From Platycnemis pennipes (Eukaryota > Arthropoda > Insecta > Odonata > Platycnemididae): DNA of 64,000 nucleotides. Shown here one piece after another: positions 45,081 to 56,430 of the stretch. The position numbers and the translations under genes were made by a program. Below the pieces are notes generated by a model, which was not told the origin of the DNA, made no database searches, and saw only the letters and a list, made by a program, of their open reading frames with translations. The DNA lies in contig OW121857.1 in the NCBI GenBank assembly GCA_933228895.1, positions 73,527,672-73,591,671 of the forward strand, in the 5' to 3' direction. The first letter of the stretch is position 1; the number at the start of each line of letters is the position of its first letter.

Positions 45081-45589
45081 ATTGCATGATTCTATCATCA
45101 GGATTGTTTACAGTTCCTTATCTGTTGGTTAGGAAATATATTCAAAAATCTTGCACAGAATTATCTAATATATTAAGGACGTATTTATAAGAATAAGTTT
45201 TGAAATATTTACTTAGTTTATCAAGTCTCAGGAAGACTCTTTGCGTTTTAGATTCAATTCTAGGAAGTAAGTGACGTTATATCTTTGCTATTCAGGCGTT
45301 TTTGCTACCCACCGCCACTTGGTCAGCGATTAAATATTCCAGGCAGATATATATGAATAAGTTTCACTGAGGGCCAAATAAAATAAAGCTTCGGCGTAAG
45401 TTCACCACGTGCACCATTCACTGAATATGAATTCCTTTAGAGAGTTACGCGTTTTACCTTGATGCGGACGTGTCCGTGTTGTCTTATAGCAATAGCATCG
45501 AGTTAATGTTTTCTACCATTTTCTCTTACATTTTCTTCTTTCTCGTCACTTAAAAATGAAGAAAATAACGTGGATAGGCACAGTGACCA

Positions 45590-45800
45590 TCAAGAAACCC
45601 CTGAAGAGATTGTGAAGAAAAGAGATCCGATAGCATTTTTAAAAAGAATACGGGACAAACTAATTGGCCATATGATGAGCCATGATGGTCTGATCAAGGC
45701 AGTCGTCAAGGAAAATGTGAATGGTAAGTATGGCAAACAATGGCGTCGTATGACATGTATGGAACAAATAATGAAGATGTGATGTGATCTGAAAGAGATG
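45590..45800 (+). pseudogene. LINE 3' stub
   Basis: KRIRDKLIGHMMSHDGLIKA, then VVKENVNGKYGK and MEQIMKM match the LINE C-terminal tail (L-I-G-H-x-x-x-H-D-G-L-x-K). A stop follows. No GATGATGAC tail was seen, so its 3' end is decayed. Confidence 0.75.
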
Positions 45801-45804
45801 AATT

Positions 45805-47095
45805 ATACGTGTTTGTAAAGATTTTTCGATGGGAAAATTGAGCGGAGAAACCAAAACCTGGACCAATGACTAGTGATAACAAACGTCCGGTAATTAGTTG
45901 AAATGCATTGCCCAATTTTGTTAAACTACGTACCTTTGTTTGAAAGAAAATGTTCTAACTGTACTCCTGTAATTTATAAGGTATTATTCACAACATCATC
46001 CATTCCCGTAGTTTTATTCCACTCCAATTTTCCAAAAAATACTTATTGTTCTTTCGTTGCTATGTACAGTGAACATATGGAACAATAAGTATTACCTTTT
46101 ACTGATTCAGTTACGAAGGAATAACATTCTAGTGGGAGCCTTTGTCCAACCGTTAGTTAAATTTCTCCTTTTGGGCAATGAAAACGACCTCTCCTAATGA
46201 TTTGTCTAACATTTGTACCATTTCGTTTTGCCATGGGCCTTCGCAGATGCTTTCATATTACGACAATATCGTGAACAAAGTGGTATAAAATCTTAAACTC
46301 GTGTCGTGACAGCTTGTTGCGATCACATTGCAAACTATAATATACCGGAAAAGGATATTTTATGCAGGTTTGATGATTTTTTTAGAATTTGTGTACGGCC
46401 GAGATATTTATATGTATTCTTAATGTTCAAGTAAGTGTTTTATTTTAATACTAATTGCTACAAGGTATATCTTTTGCGTCTTCAAAGTAAGGTCAAAAAA
46501 TCTTTCAAAAGAAGCTTTGACTTCTTTCATGAGATGATTTCCAAGCACCGAATAAAATTATTTTAGGCAGACATTTAATTTTTTCAAAAATTGTTAATGA
46601 GTGAGTGGGACCTTTCGTGCTCTCTGTATTGAAAATAATATGATAAAATCATATTGTTTGGATGAAATTACCATGTTGTCCGTAGGTATTCGAATAAACC
46701 AACGTTTTCGCAAGTGTTGTACCTTATTATCTGGAGTACGAATTTCCTTTCGCAGTGTTCTTTGCAAAGGGAACACTTTGATTAACTATCTGCAGGTTGA
46801 TCTCAAGTTGACAAGTGACCCATGAGGTCTAGTCTCCGTGCTCCCTTGCAGATTCCTGCCGCAATGTTCTTCGCGTGCTGTAATCATGGCACGCGAGCAC
46901 AATCCCAGAAATTGAGATAAAAAACAACCGCGGGAATCGCTACCGAATCTCTATGTGCCAAGGGAAATAACCCCTTGCGTATTACTCCCATAACAACATG
47001 TCCGTTGCTACGTAATTGATGCAATCTATTGCTTTGCAGTCGGGAAGGAAAGCGTTCATCCTGATCTCATCAAGACGTCGGGAGTGGAGGAAAAC
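45805..47095. other. AT-rich DNA, nothing recognised
   Basis: One near-palindrome, AGTGTTCTTTGCAAAGGGAACACT, lies at about 46754-46777. Frames are short and unrelated to known proteins. Confidence 0.5.
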
Positions 47096-47097
47096 CG

Positions 47098-47165
47098 TGA
47101 CATTTATAAGGCGGAGATTGGAGGATAGCGTGGGCGGCCAGGCAGCATGGGACGGTGAGTTTTAA
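47098..47165 (+). promoter_or_regulatory. possible core promoter with a very short first exon
   Basis: TTTATAAGG at about 47102-47110 is TATA-like. About 40 bases on, GGCAGCATGGGACGGTGAGTTTT combines an ATG with a strong splice donor (CG followed by GTGAGT). Genes with a few-codon first exon exist in insects, cuticle protein genes for example. I found no second exon that I trust, so this is a weak candidate. Confidence 0.15.
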
Positions 47166-48710
47166 ATTAAAATTCTAGACATCAGCGGCAAGAGAAATCA
47201 CTGGACAAGTGAGATACAATTATACGCATTAAAATGCTGGGTTACCAAAGAAAATGTTCCAAATTTTGTGGTAAAATTAAAGAAGGCTTGATAACTTTAA
47301 TAAGCATTAGCCTTCTTGAGCAAAAAAAGACTATTTCGCCATTGCGATTACGATGTTTGGTAATTGTCTAATTTGGGAGAAACGTGAAACTTTGCTATTA
47401 GGTATGACAATTCTAGCCTATTTCTGCTGTTCTGAAATGGATTTAACCTATTTTTGTATTATCTGTCTATCAAAAAATGATATTTGGATACCTGTTGTCT
47501 GAGATCCTAAGACCATTTCTTTTTTGTGCCTTTATGCTTCTACGTCGATGAAATTTTGAAAGTTGAAGAGTGTCAGCATCATCATTAGTGTTATCAAAAT
47601 GTTGGCAATTGTTACCGAAATTCTTAGTTCTTTGGGAATTCATGACAGTTTACTTGCCTCCTACTCAATGGCCATTTCGAATCTAAGTGCAACTAGTGTG
47701 TTATGCTATTCTCCTCATTCCTCGCACCTTCCGCTTTCCCTCAAGCTCATCAAGATAACTATTCATTCCTTATTGTTTCTCTTTTATCATCATTTACTCA
47801 AGCCAAAATGTTTAAGACTCAATACCCATACTTTTTCTGCCACCTTCGAATTACTCAATAAAACTCTTCTCCCCTGCTAACCTCTTTTATGCGGAGAAAA
47901 CCGGGAAAGAAGAAGTATTATATCAAAAATCCTTGTACCAATCACATGCTTTCGACACCGATCTCCATGTATTCGTCACTAAATTTTTGCGATTTCTATG
48001 TCCTTGAAAGCAAGGAATAGGTAGATTAAAACCTAACCAGTTGCCTCTTTTTTTATTTGCTATTAGTGGTTCACTGGTTACTTATTAGGAACAGACCTCT
48101 GGTCAACCACTTGAATAAAACATAATGCACAACGAATTGTAGAGTTATAGACTTATAAAGTGCCAACTCTATTGTATGTAGGTCGGAAACTGAATTTTCT
48201 ATCCACACATCATCCAATTTTGAATTGAAATTAAATATTGGTCCTGTGTCTAACCCGGTTCTTAATCGTACAGATATTGTACTATTCTATCCATCTACTA
48301 TACTACACAGTTTGTACTATTATACTATCCATCTTCGTCACCCTCAGAGGAAATGATTTAGCTTATGCAAGAGTTTAGAGGCGTTATAGAATTTCTCACA
48401 CAGTGTCTTAAAGAATTCTCTAATTCAGCATGATTATGTCGGTATGTCATTCTTCGTCTAAGTCGAGGTGTTTCCGTGAATGCCGAAACGTCATGCCCTC
48501 AGCCGCTTTGCAGAATATAACTTAATCGTCCACCATTATCATATTTCGTTTCCAGGAATCCAAACGGAGTTGCCTGGGAATAGTCTGCCATCTGGTGGTT
48601 TCCCTAGGCAGCGCTCGTGCCGAACGCATTATGTAGTCTGCGTGTGGATGTTCTTTTCCTGTACCGCACATTCGAGGGAACTAATACTGCCATTTGAATT
48701 TCAATCACCG
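47166..48710. other. no recognised gene
   Basis: Frames up to 105 codons (47563-47880) are serine/leucine-rich and unlike known proteins. Confidence 0.45.
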
Positions 48711-48716
48711 GCGTTT

Positions 48717-48851
48717 ATGCGAAAGCTATTTATCATCGTGACCTGCTTAGCGTACCAAGCGGTTTTTTCATATGCATTCCTTCCAGTCACAGCCAAAGGA
48801 CAGGGAAAGAAAATTTTACAATTGCTTCCTTCATATTCTATAGACATTTAG
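48717..48851 (+). CDS. possible small secreted peptide (44 residues)
   Basis: A frame from ATG 48717 to TAG 48849-48851 encodes a basic start (MRK), a hydrophobic stretch (LFIIVTCLAYQAVF) and SYA, which satisfies the small-residue rule at positions -3 and -1 for signal peptidase. The 24-residue remainder begins FLPVTAKGQGKKILQLLPSY and includes GKK, the pattern for C-terminal amidation and dibasic cleavage. The frame is open upstream to 48480, so the start is a choice. There are no cysteines. I recognise no homologue. It may be chance. Confidence 0.15.
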   Translation: MRKLFIIVTCLAYQAVFSYAFLPVTAKGQGKKILQLLPSYSIDI

Positions 48852-48859
48852 CTATAGAG

Positions 48860-50155
48860 AATTTAATTTTCCATTACTTTGAAACTTATTCTGAATCTAG
48901 TGACGCATGACATAAAACCCCCACCGTCCAGCTGCTTAAAATGAGGAAATCCTCGCCACGAGGGATTTGATTTTTATTTTTGGCCAAGTGAATAATATTC
49001 TTTCTATGAATCCCTTGCACGGGTTGACTATTTAGTGGGTAACTCTGTTAATGGAGCTCAAGCATGTCCTTTCGCTCTAAAATAAAGAGTTAGTAGTATG
49101 ATATTGGAGAGGTAAAAAATCTTGGTGCAGTATTCGATGAACATACCGAACTGTTTTGTTTTTTCAGATGACATGAGGTTCTACGCCGAGAAAACTTGTA
49201 AATAATAAAATGTGAGAAATCAATATGTATTAATCAGTAAACCGGGAGAGCAAAATATTTTGTATCTAATTAAATGTCTTCATTGTTAAAAAATACTGAT
49301 AACAATCACACCCTGACGCATGTAGCATTCTCAAGGACCCTGCCTTTTCTATTTATCAACACAAATAACCTAACCTCGGATGAAATTTCTTTTCGCCGTC
49401 AGATACACTCAGTTCTTTCTGACATAACGGCAAACCAGCAATTGTTATCTTGTTAACTCACTAATCAGATGCCTGAAGGAAAGTGTATTTATCAATTTTT
49501 GAAGTTATACCCAGCCAGCAGCATTTTCGGCCACAGGTACCTTTAGAACCTTAGATTAGGACAGTTCATTGCAGGGTAATTATCGTATGAGTACAGGACT
49601 AACATATTTACTCACATCTCTCATAGTATTTAACAAAGGTTAGGCATCACGTTCGACTTAAAGATAAAAGAAAGGCTTCAAGGCTTTCGAGAAAACACAA
49701 GAGCATATACCTTTATTCACTAAGGGTTTTAAATAGCATCCTGGTCTCTTTTTATTGATTAAGGCTGTCAACTGGCACTCAGTCAAAAATGATATTCTAA
49801 TTATTTAAATAATTCCTAGAAAAAAAGAATACAAGTATTATAGTTTTCCTCCAGTTCACTCAGTCACTTAAAAGTTTAACGAATGTAAGTACAGATGCAT
49901 ATACAGTGGTTTGGGCTCCTAAATTCCCGTATTGTGAGCTGTTGGCACTTGCAAATTGGGTTACTGCGAATAGTGCTTAAAGAAAGTGATTGGGCTTTTG
50001 CAAGAACCTTCCATAACGTCCACCTTCCACCTAGCTTAAGCATGAGCTGTTTATACAATGGGAGATATAATTATATTCACACCCGGAGCGTAGTTTGATA
50101 TGAACTGGAGTATAGCTTTATATCCTTTGTGACATTCCGTCGGGATTGAATGGGA
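48860..50155. other. AT-rich DNA, nothing recognised
   Basis: No supported frame or repeat. Confidence 0.5.
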
Positions 50156-50159
50156 TTTT

Positions 50160-50415
50160 GAATAATCAAAAAGAAGACCAGGCAATTTAATCAGCCATAT
50201 CTTAACAAAGAGCCATCAGGGTTTTTCAACGACAGCCGTTGGGGGAAAATTTCATGGGAGGGGTAAAAAAGAAAGGCCTTTCCTGAGAAATATCGATCAA
50301 GTATTGGAGGATGTGAAAGACAAGGATTATGTTAATTTGAAGAGGTTAGAAGGTAGGAGAATTTTCTGAAGAGTTGCGTCAAACCAATATTTGCATTGGT
50401 GGCTTGTGGTGATTA
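50160..50415 (+). pseudogene. LINE 3' stub
   Basis: RPGNLISHILTKSHQGFSTT, then AVGGKFHGRGKK, then IDQVLEDVKDKDYVNLKRLE and, after a stop, RVASNQ follow the LINE C-terminal tail in order. Compared with the 18870 copy it is diverged but mostly in one frame. Confidence 0.7.
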
Positions 50416-50754
50416 TGAGATATGAAGAATTTTATGAATGACGAGTTTGCCTAATCAATAAAGATATTGATGGCTGTTGAATATTATATTCATTGGTTCA
50501 TATTCATAGAAGAGTAATCAGGTTTTCTAGGTGCAGAAACTGCTTGGATGATATCTCAGCGTATAAATCCACTTTACCATTAGCATTAATCTACGATATC
50601 GATGGTTTTCGGCCAGACTTCGTGGAATTTTGAACTCATAATGAACAGAAAATAAACTTGTTTATTCCAGATAAATTTAAGAATAAATTTATGTGGAATA
50701 ACCCAGTATATTTTCTATTCATTATTAATCTGCGAGCATATCAATCATATACTA

Positions 50755-50820
50755 AACTGGATCCGAACCCGTGACCTCAGGGCTGCGAGGCCAGCGCTTT
50801 TTTTAGCTGACCATCATATT
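50755..50820 (-). repeat. tRNA-like SINE head, minus strand
   Basis: The reverse complement reads TGGTCAGCTAAAAAAAGCGC, TGGCCTCGCAGCCCTGAGG and TCACGGGTTCGGATCC, giving a D-arm-like start, an anticodon-arm-like middle and a good box B. The poly-A in the D arm argues against a functional tRNA. Confidence 0.5.
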
Positions 50821-51204
50821 TACGCGGGATGGAACACAGCTATGGCTGATACACTCTAATTGTGTCTACTCACTCATATGATAGCACTTGAGTAATACTT
50901 AGCTTGAATTAGATTTTTGAGTTAAGTGTGTGTTTTCCAGAAATCTGAAACTCCATCCCGGAGCAGGAACGATTCCGGAGAAATGGCACACACTCTCCCG
51001 AAGGGCATCATTTTTCCCATTTTCATCGCATCTCAGACCTCTCGTGATGGGAGCCAAGTACGTGGGCCCACGTTCCGAATATCCGGAAAAGCTTCGAGAC
51101 ATGAATGCCTTTCGCTTCATTCTCATTGCGTCCGTGGATTTGAGATTCCCAACCCCAACGTCCATCTGCCCTCGCCAAACCCCCCCCTTTTCACCTCACC
51201 GCCA

Positions 51205-51474
51205 TTTCTGGAGTCTCTCTCCAAGTTGAATAGGGTGAAGCGGAGGGCAGCTAGCTTGGTAAAAACAAGTTATGACGATAGGTTTAGGAGGGTGTCAAAA
51301 TTGTTAGAGGTATTATGTGAGGAATCCAGTTTGATTGAAATGCAGGCACATACTCTACAAAAACGTATGACCCATAGTATTAATGAAATCGATAGTTATA
51401 TGTATAAAACTTCAGCATACTTTATTAAGTTACATAATCACGACTTCGAACGATACGATTTACGTACTACTTAG
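51205..51474 (+). pseudogene. possible jockey/CR1-like LINE C-terminus
   Basis: The end of a 182-codon frame reads ESLSKLNRVKRRAASLVKTS, then YDDRFRRVSKLLEVL. This matches the L-x-x-V-Q-R-R-A-A-R-F-V-x-x-x-Y-x-x-x-x-S-V-x-x-x-L segment at the end of jockey/CR1-type reverse transcriptases. After that the similarity is weak, and TLQKRMTHSINEI could be the next block. The first part of the frame (50926-51200) is GC-rich island sequence and probably unrelated, so the start is not supported. Confidence 0.4.
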
Positions 51475-51489
51475 TTACGATTTAGAACG

Positions 51490-51690
51490 TGGGTTGGGTT
51501 GGTGTAGTAATTAGAGTGGTTCTTGTACGCAATCGACTCTCACCCCGAGGGCTCGCGTTCGATTCCCGTAAATGTAGAATATTCTTCAAGAGTAAGATGG
51601 CCGTTACTTCAATTTCTATCCTAGTCTTATCTCCAATTCCGAAACGTCTTTAATTGCGAGTATCAACTTGATAACCACAAATGATGATGA
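51490..51690 (+). repeat. tRNA-derived SINE
   Basis: GGGTTGGTGTAGTAATTAGAGTGG (box A region) and GCTCGCGTTCGATTCCCG (box B) share the head of the SINE at 56431-56748. The tail includes TAGTCTTATCTCCAATTCCG and ends in AAATGATGATGACG. Confidence 0.65.
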
Positions 51691-51834
51691 CGATTTCGCA
51701 ACATTTACTCTACAATATGATGTCGATATTTTCAGAACGTTGACTCTATTTAAGAGAGCTTAAATGAGAATTTTAGTGAAATAAAAGACATAGAGTGAGA
51801 AATAAACTCAATATCTTCACTGATACGCGTCAAT

Positions 51835-52010
51835 CCTGAGGTTGCTTCTGCTGATAATTACTCTTTAAGACTGGCTTCATACATTTTTAAGTGTATTTCT
51901 TTACAGCCTTCACTCTCTTCTCCCCATATGCATTCTAAGGAAGCCTTCCTTTACTATCCTTCCCGTTCACTTTTCCCTTCACAGATATATCCATCAGATC
52001 AACTGCGTTA
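51835..52010 (-). mobile_element. LINE 3'-region fragment, minus strand (weak)
   Basis: CAATCCTGAGGTTGCTTCTG, then GGCTTCATAC and T/C-rich text ending ATCCATCAGATCAAC resembles 20875-21095 and 42845-43085 in order, but is diverged. Confidence 0.3.
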
Positions 52011-52509
52011 GGTCATAAGATAAGAATTAAGTGGTTGATGATAGGGTAAAGGGATTTTAAATGCCGTTATTTACGAACACAAAAAGGACAATATTATATT
52101 AAATCGAAGACACTGCGAAGATAATTAGGATTGGTTATTTTTGAGTGTTTGTTGTGCTGAGTTTAATTGTTTTTTATCCATGAACCTTTGTACCTAGAGG
52201 GTCGAGTGCAATTGTTTTTATTTCTTTGCATAAGAGGCACGTAACCAAAAATACTTGACTATATTTGGCATATATCCTATTAGACTGGATGTTAGCTTGA
52301 GTTAGGAGTCTGTGTTGTACGTGAGGTGACCTTATTCCCTTGGTAAAATAGTTTTTAGCAGCGCCATCGGTAGTTTATGCGGCAAAAATATAATTTTAAT
52401 ACTCGATGATAATGGTTGCCTAATATAACGGAGCTCTCTCTACCTCCTGTATACATAACTATGTATCCCGTCTCCCTTGTAGTGGAGTAGAATGTAGATA
52501 TACAGGTAC

Positions 52510-52655
52510 CTACATAAATACTATAGATACTAACAATCTAGTTACATGATTTCCTATAGTTGCTTGTTTGCATGTCAGCAGTGCTTGCTTGGTGATCTTC
52601 ACCCCCTGCCACACACCCTCGCGGTGGCTTGCAAGGTATCGTGTAGATGTATATC
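52510..52655 (-). repeat. interspersed repeat B, copy
   Basis: Reverse complement of 19145-19290: GATACTAACAATCTAGTTAC, CTATAGTTGCTTGTTTGCATG, TTGGTGATCTTCACCCCCTG, CACACCCTCGCGGTGGCTTG, GTATCGTGTAGATGTA. Confidence 0.8.
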
Positions 52656-52659
52656 CTGC

Positions 52660-53030
52660 CTCCTCTTTTTTTTCTGCTTCCGTCCGATCCTCCAAGGTGC
52701 TCTCCTGGTTGAATACCCATACATTTAATATTTCCGTCAGCTTTCTTCACCTCCCCCAGCCCTAAGACCCCCTCGTCCGAATGTACCCTCTTAACCCGCT
52801 TTGTTTTCTCCCGGCCTCTCCGCCTTTATCACCCCACCGGGTCACAAGCTGACGTGCCCAACTATAATCGCGGTGGCGAAATGTCTTACGTCTCTCCCCA
52901 TCGAATTTTTTTCAAACGGGGCCTTTTCTCTCCGCGGTTCAGACAGGAGAAAGGTCCACTCGAAAATCCGAGATATTAGACCGCACGGACGAGCAGAAAT
53001 CATTTTCCTTTCATTGACATATGTGACCTA
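52660..53030. other. GC-rich, C-skewed island
   Basis: C/T-rich plus strand with CpGs near 52850-52990. A 76-codon frame shows no similarity. Confidence 0.45.
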
Positions 53031-53204
53031 AAAATTAGTATTTTGTTACAGTACTACCTACCTAAATTCTGAGCCGTTCGCGCATTGCATGTTAATATAC
53101 GTTGTTTCTCAATAATCCAAAGAAAGAGCAATAGAGTAGATTAAAGGTTCAGAGTCTCCATTACTAACGTCCCTCCCAGCTTATAATCTATCGTATAATC
53201 TAAT

Positions 53205-53310
53205 CTTTAGGTCTATCCTAGAGCAAAAACAAAACATCCGAATTTAGGGTAGGAATGGAACTCATGACCTTTGGGTAGCCCAGAAAGCATGAATATTGCT
53301 CACAATGGAA
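53205..53310 (-). repeat. tRNA-like SINE fragment, second family
   Basis: GGAACTCATGACCTTTGGGTAGCCCAG is the reverse of a box B plus anticodon arm like that at 56290-56340 (GAACCCGTGACCTTTGGGTTGCCAG). Confidence 0.5.
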
Positions 53311-53444
53311 AAGCTTATCGTTTAAATTACTAAATATATTCATTGCGCTATACGTTACATACCTACTATCTGAAAACATTTGATGTTTCTTAAACGATAA
53401 ATTTCAAGTCGATGTTGATGAACCTATGCTATTCAAGTCATCCC

Positions 53445-53625
53445 ATTCGGATTAGAAGTCACCGAGGTTAACATATTGGCAACGCATAGGACTGATAGCC
53501 TAAGCATCATCTGTTTGAATCCCCACCTAGGGAATGAGTGCCACGTTGTCTTAAAATGGAGTAGTAATGAAGTTATCCTTATCAGTTGAAGAAAATTTAA
53601 TCCTGAATCCCCAATTACTACTAGT
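53445..53625 (+). repeat. tRNA-like SINE fragment
   Basis: TATTGGCAACGCATAGGACTGATAGCC and CATCTGTTTGAATCCCCACC give box A-like and box B-like (TTTGAATCC) text. The body continues to GAATCCCCAATTACTAC. Confidence 0.45.
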
Positions 53626-54830
53626 ACTGAATAAAGTAAAAAGTCATAACATTGTTAGTTGAACCGACTGTGTTAGTCGGTTCTTTCTCAACCCCTCCGT
53701 CCTTAATCAAACCATTCCTTTATTTTGCATCTTTCACCTGTTTTTTGTACTGTCTTGTTTCTAAGCTAATCCATACTAATATATAAAAATGTTATGGTGC
53801 CTGTCTGTCTGTCGTCTGTCTGTTGCTCAATCATGCAAACACTACTAAACGGATTGAGCTGTAATTTGGTATGTAGATAGGAAATGTGTTTGAGCAGAAC
53901 ATAGGCTATGTTAAAATACCCTCAGGGTCCCCAAAGCCCCTGAATGGGCCCTTAGATGGATCCTGGTGGTCCCTGACATTGAGTTCGGTGCAGTGGTCTC
54001 ATTTTTTACTTATTTAAATTACTTCCATTCAAGACAGAAGGCTGGAATTTATTTTATCGGATGGCTGAATAAATGAAGTTTTTAATTCTTTCAATTGATT
54101 TTCTATTACGCTTAGTATTTGTCTTAAAGTCATATTTTTAGCTGAAAAATCGCACATTTTTCTCTGAAATCAACAATAGCATATTTCCTTGAGAACCAGA
54201 GATCGGTATGAATTTCCTTTGATTTTCAAAGGATATTCAAGCCTCTAGCATTTCAATATCACGTTTTTCTGCAGGCCCATGATAACACGTAGAAATAATT
54301 CTATATAAGAGGGGCCCAGAGTCCCAAGGGTCCCATGTTTGATGTTTCTTAAGGTTTGAAAAAGAAGTTAAAAAAGAGAAAGGAATAACGGTCACCGCCT
54401 CATGGCGTTTCTCGGGTAATGTTAAGAACAGTAAAAATATTTTCTTACCAGTACGAGAGACGGGCCACATAGAATTTGTATAGAGGTACTTTGTTCTCTC
54501 GCTGCATGACCGATTGGTTGGTGCACCTAAACGGGATATGAGTTGGCAGATTAGGGTTGCTCAGTTGCTATAATAAACACCGCGTTGTTTATTATCGTTT
54601 AATACTTCGATGTATTACTCGTAGCGGAAGCGTCTGCCTCTAATTAAGTTTGGGAACTGTTATTTAAACTTATTCCTATATTATGAACGTTACGAGTTAT
54701 TTATATATGCTTAAAACAGTTAAAGTGCAGTTGGATTACATTTGATAAAAATCAAGGTGCCTATTGAAGGCTCCCAATTGCCGCTGTTTTTCCTCTCCTT
54801 GGACTTATAGATAAAGATATCGCCATCAAA

Positions 54831-55475
54831 ATGCCTGAAAGAGAAAAGAACAAACTTTCGGTAAAATCATCTAAAGCAAGAGGAATATCTTCTTTGCGAG
54901 AAAATGAGCCCTCGCAGGAAAAACGAAATAGATTGGATTTGGATGCTCAAAGACATGCCCAGCAACAATCTAATGAAACTCCTGAAGAGCGGCACGCGCG
55001 AAGGGTGCTGGATGCTGCAAGACACGCTTCCCAACGCCAATTGGAAGATCATGAAGAGCGGCTCGCGCCAAGGGAGCAGAATGCTGTAAGACTCTCTTCC
55101 CAACGCCACATGGAAGATCCTAAAGAGCGGTACGCACGAAGGGAGCAGGATGCTGCAACACACGCATCCCTGCGCCACATGAAAAATCCTGATGTGCGGC
55201 ACACGCAAAGGGAGTGGGATGCTGTAAGACACGCTTCCCATCGGTATTTGGAAAATCATGAAGAGCGACAGGCGAGAATTGTAGTCGACGCGGAGAGGCA
55301 TGCTGCTCAACGTCAAACCCAAAGTGAAGATGAACGACAGGCTATTCTTCACGATAGGAGTGTAAGGAGGCAACAGTTCTTGAAAATTACCTGGAACTCT
55401 TTCAAAAATATTGGAATGAGAAACGTATCTTTATCTATCTTAACTAAATCATTGAATGATTTAGTTTTGATTTGA
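54831..55475 (+). CDS. Helitron-associated 23-residue repeat protein (N-terminal remnant)
   Basis: A 214-residue frame, opened by an ATG in AAAATGCCTG. After a basic start, residues ~33-171 hold six units of about 23 residues with the pattern RREQDAVRHASQRHLEDHEE followed by R-x-A. Each is 69 bp of DNA (54927-55343). Units are rich in R, E, H and Q and probably form charged helices. Arginine/glutamate-rich repeats of this kind are common at the N-terminus of proteins encoded by arthropod Helitrons. The last ~35 residues are not repeat-like. The Rep and helicase domains do not follow, so the frame is a truncated remnant. Unit-level preservation could reflect recent amplification or selection. 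Confidence 0.7.
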   Translation: MPEREKNKLSVKSSKARGISSLRENEPSQEKRNRLDLDAQRHAQQQSNETPEERHARRVLDAARHASQRQLEDHEERLAPREQNAVRLSSQRHMEDPKERYARREQDAATHASLRHMKNPDVRHTQREWDAVRHASHRYLENHEERQARIVVDAERHAAQRQTQSEDERQAILHDRSVRRQQFLKITWNSFKNIGMRNVSLSILTKSLNDLVLI

Positions 55476-55584
55476 TTGAATGATTTAGAATTGATACTAA
55501 TGTATATGTATACACAAGGGTAGCGATCAAGCTGTTAATTCACTCAAGATACAGCTAAGAGAACCGAAAATACGAGATGGCCAT

Positions 55585-55775
55585 CTATCTTAAGTGGTGA
55601 TGAGTTTGAGCGGGCCATTTTTGGATTTTCCGTGCATGAAAGAGGACCAACAGTCACTCATCTCTCCGAGCACCTGGAAAACGGTCAGCATCTACTACAA
55701 CGACCACTATCTACAACATAGGTCACCAACTCCTCAAATGACCGGGCTTACAGTTTTCTTCAGACAGTGGTTTTC
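55585..55775 (+). pseudogene. Helitron helicase-protein scar
   Basis: Two adjacent frames together give conserved text of Helitron polyproteins from the stretch before the PIF1-type helicase: FSVHERGPTVTHLSEHLENG then Q-H, and after a frameshift LYYNDHYLQH then PQMTGLTVFFRQ. These match the pattern L-x-V-H-L-E-N-G-Q-x-V-Y-F, then T-T-L-T-A-F-F. This is an inactive leftover from internal deletion of an autonomous Helitron, in the expected order after the repeat ORF. Confidence 0.65.
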
Positions 55776-55839
55776 TTACAAAATAAGTTCAATGTTTTTC
55801 ACTCCCGTTGAATTTCAACGGGTAGCTTCCGCTAGTTAT

Positions 55840-56180
55840 TGATAAATATACTCAAAGACACTTTAACTTTAGTACCACAGTACTATTCGGTACGTATACT
55901 GGTCATTTCTGACGGCTCACCAAGGTGTTAAAAGGAAAAGGAAGTATTCTATCACCTTGACGGCTTACAGCATTTATGAAAATGACGGTAGTATGATATA
56001 AAGTGCACAAGCAGCAATGAGACATCGCTGACTCGCCTATATCTTTGGTAGAATAAGTTTTAAAATCCCCATGATACTTCCATTATCTACGTTAAGGTAT
56101 CAAATCTCCCCTTATAAATTTACGTAAGGCTACGTAAGTATATAAGTTTTCACCATGCTAAATGTACATACATATATTGC
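55840..56180. other. no recognisable feature
   Basis: AT-rich DNA between the Helitron and the next SINE. Confidence 0.5.
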
Positions 56181-56189
56181 TGCAAAATG

Positions 56190-56350
56190 TTTATTTTGAC
56201 CTGGAGTCTTGGTTTTAGGTGCCATAGTGGCTGAAGCTATATCGTCTAACTTAGCGCCTCAATACTACGATAGACGGAATATCTAAGCTCCGGTCGCGAT
56301 ATGAACCCGTGACCTTTGGGTTGCCAGTCCTGTGCGTTACCGACCTGGCT
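56190..56350 (-). repeat. tRNA-derived SINE, second family
   Basis: On the minus strand: TGGTAGCCAGGTCGGTAACG (box A region), CACAGGACTGGCAACCCAAA (anticodon arm), GGTCACGGGTTCATATC (box B), then a ~95-bp body. The head is close to an intact tRNA fold, but the body continues as a SINE. Relatives are at 40590 and 53205. Confidence 0.65.
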
Positions 56351-56430
56351 ACCAGGTCTGAAATTAAGATTTCAAAGCGCCTACAGTTGAATTGTCCTTC
56401 GGTGATTGTATGCACTGTAATAAACAAATT

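Larger units (their letters stand above)
53770..55835 (+). mobile_element. non-autonomous Helitron (~2.07 kb)
   Basis: The 5' end is TCCATACTAATATATAAAAA followed by a CTGTCTGTCTGTC run and CTAAACGGATTGAGC, a layout typical of arthropod Helitrons. The 3' end has an 8-bp hairpin CCCGTTGA/TCAACGGG (55804-55822) and, 13 bases on, CTAG, followed by T. The base before the 5' TC is A, so the element sits between A and T as Helitrons do, without target duplication. It carries one repeat ORF (54831-55475) and a scar of a helicase-type protein, so most of the RepHel gene has been deleted. Confidence 0.92.

Noticed and set aside
50755..50820. Possible tRNA gene on the minus strand
   Set aside because: A poly-A run replaces the D arm and the acceptor stem does not pair.
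56190..56350. Possible functional tRNA gene on the minus strand
   Set aside because: Box A, anticodon arm and box B are good, but the sequence continues as a SINE body and sister fragments exist in the window; no clean acceptor stem was found.
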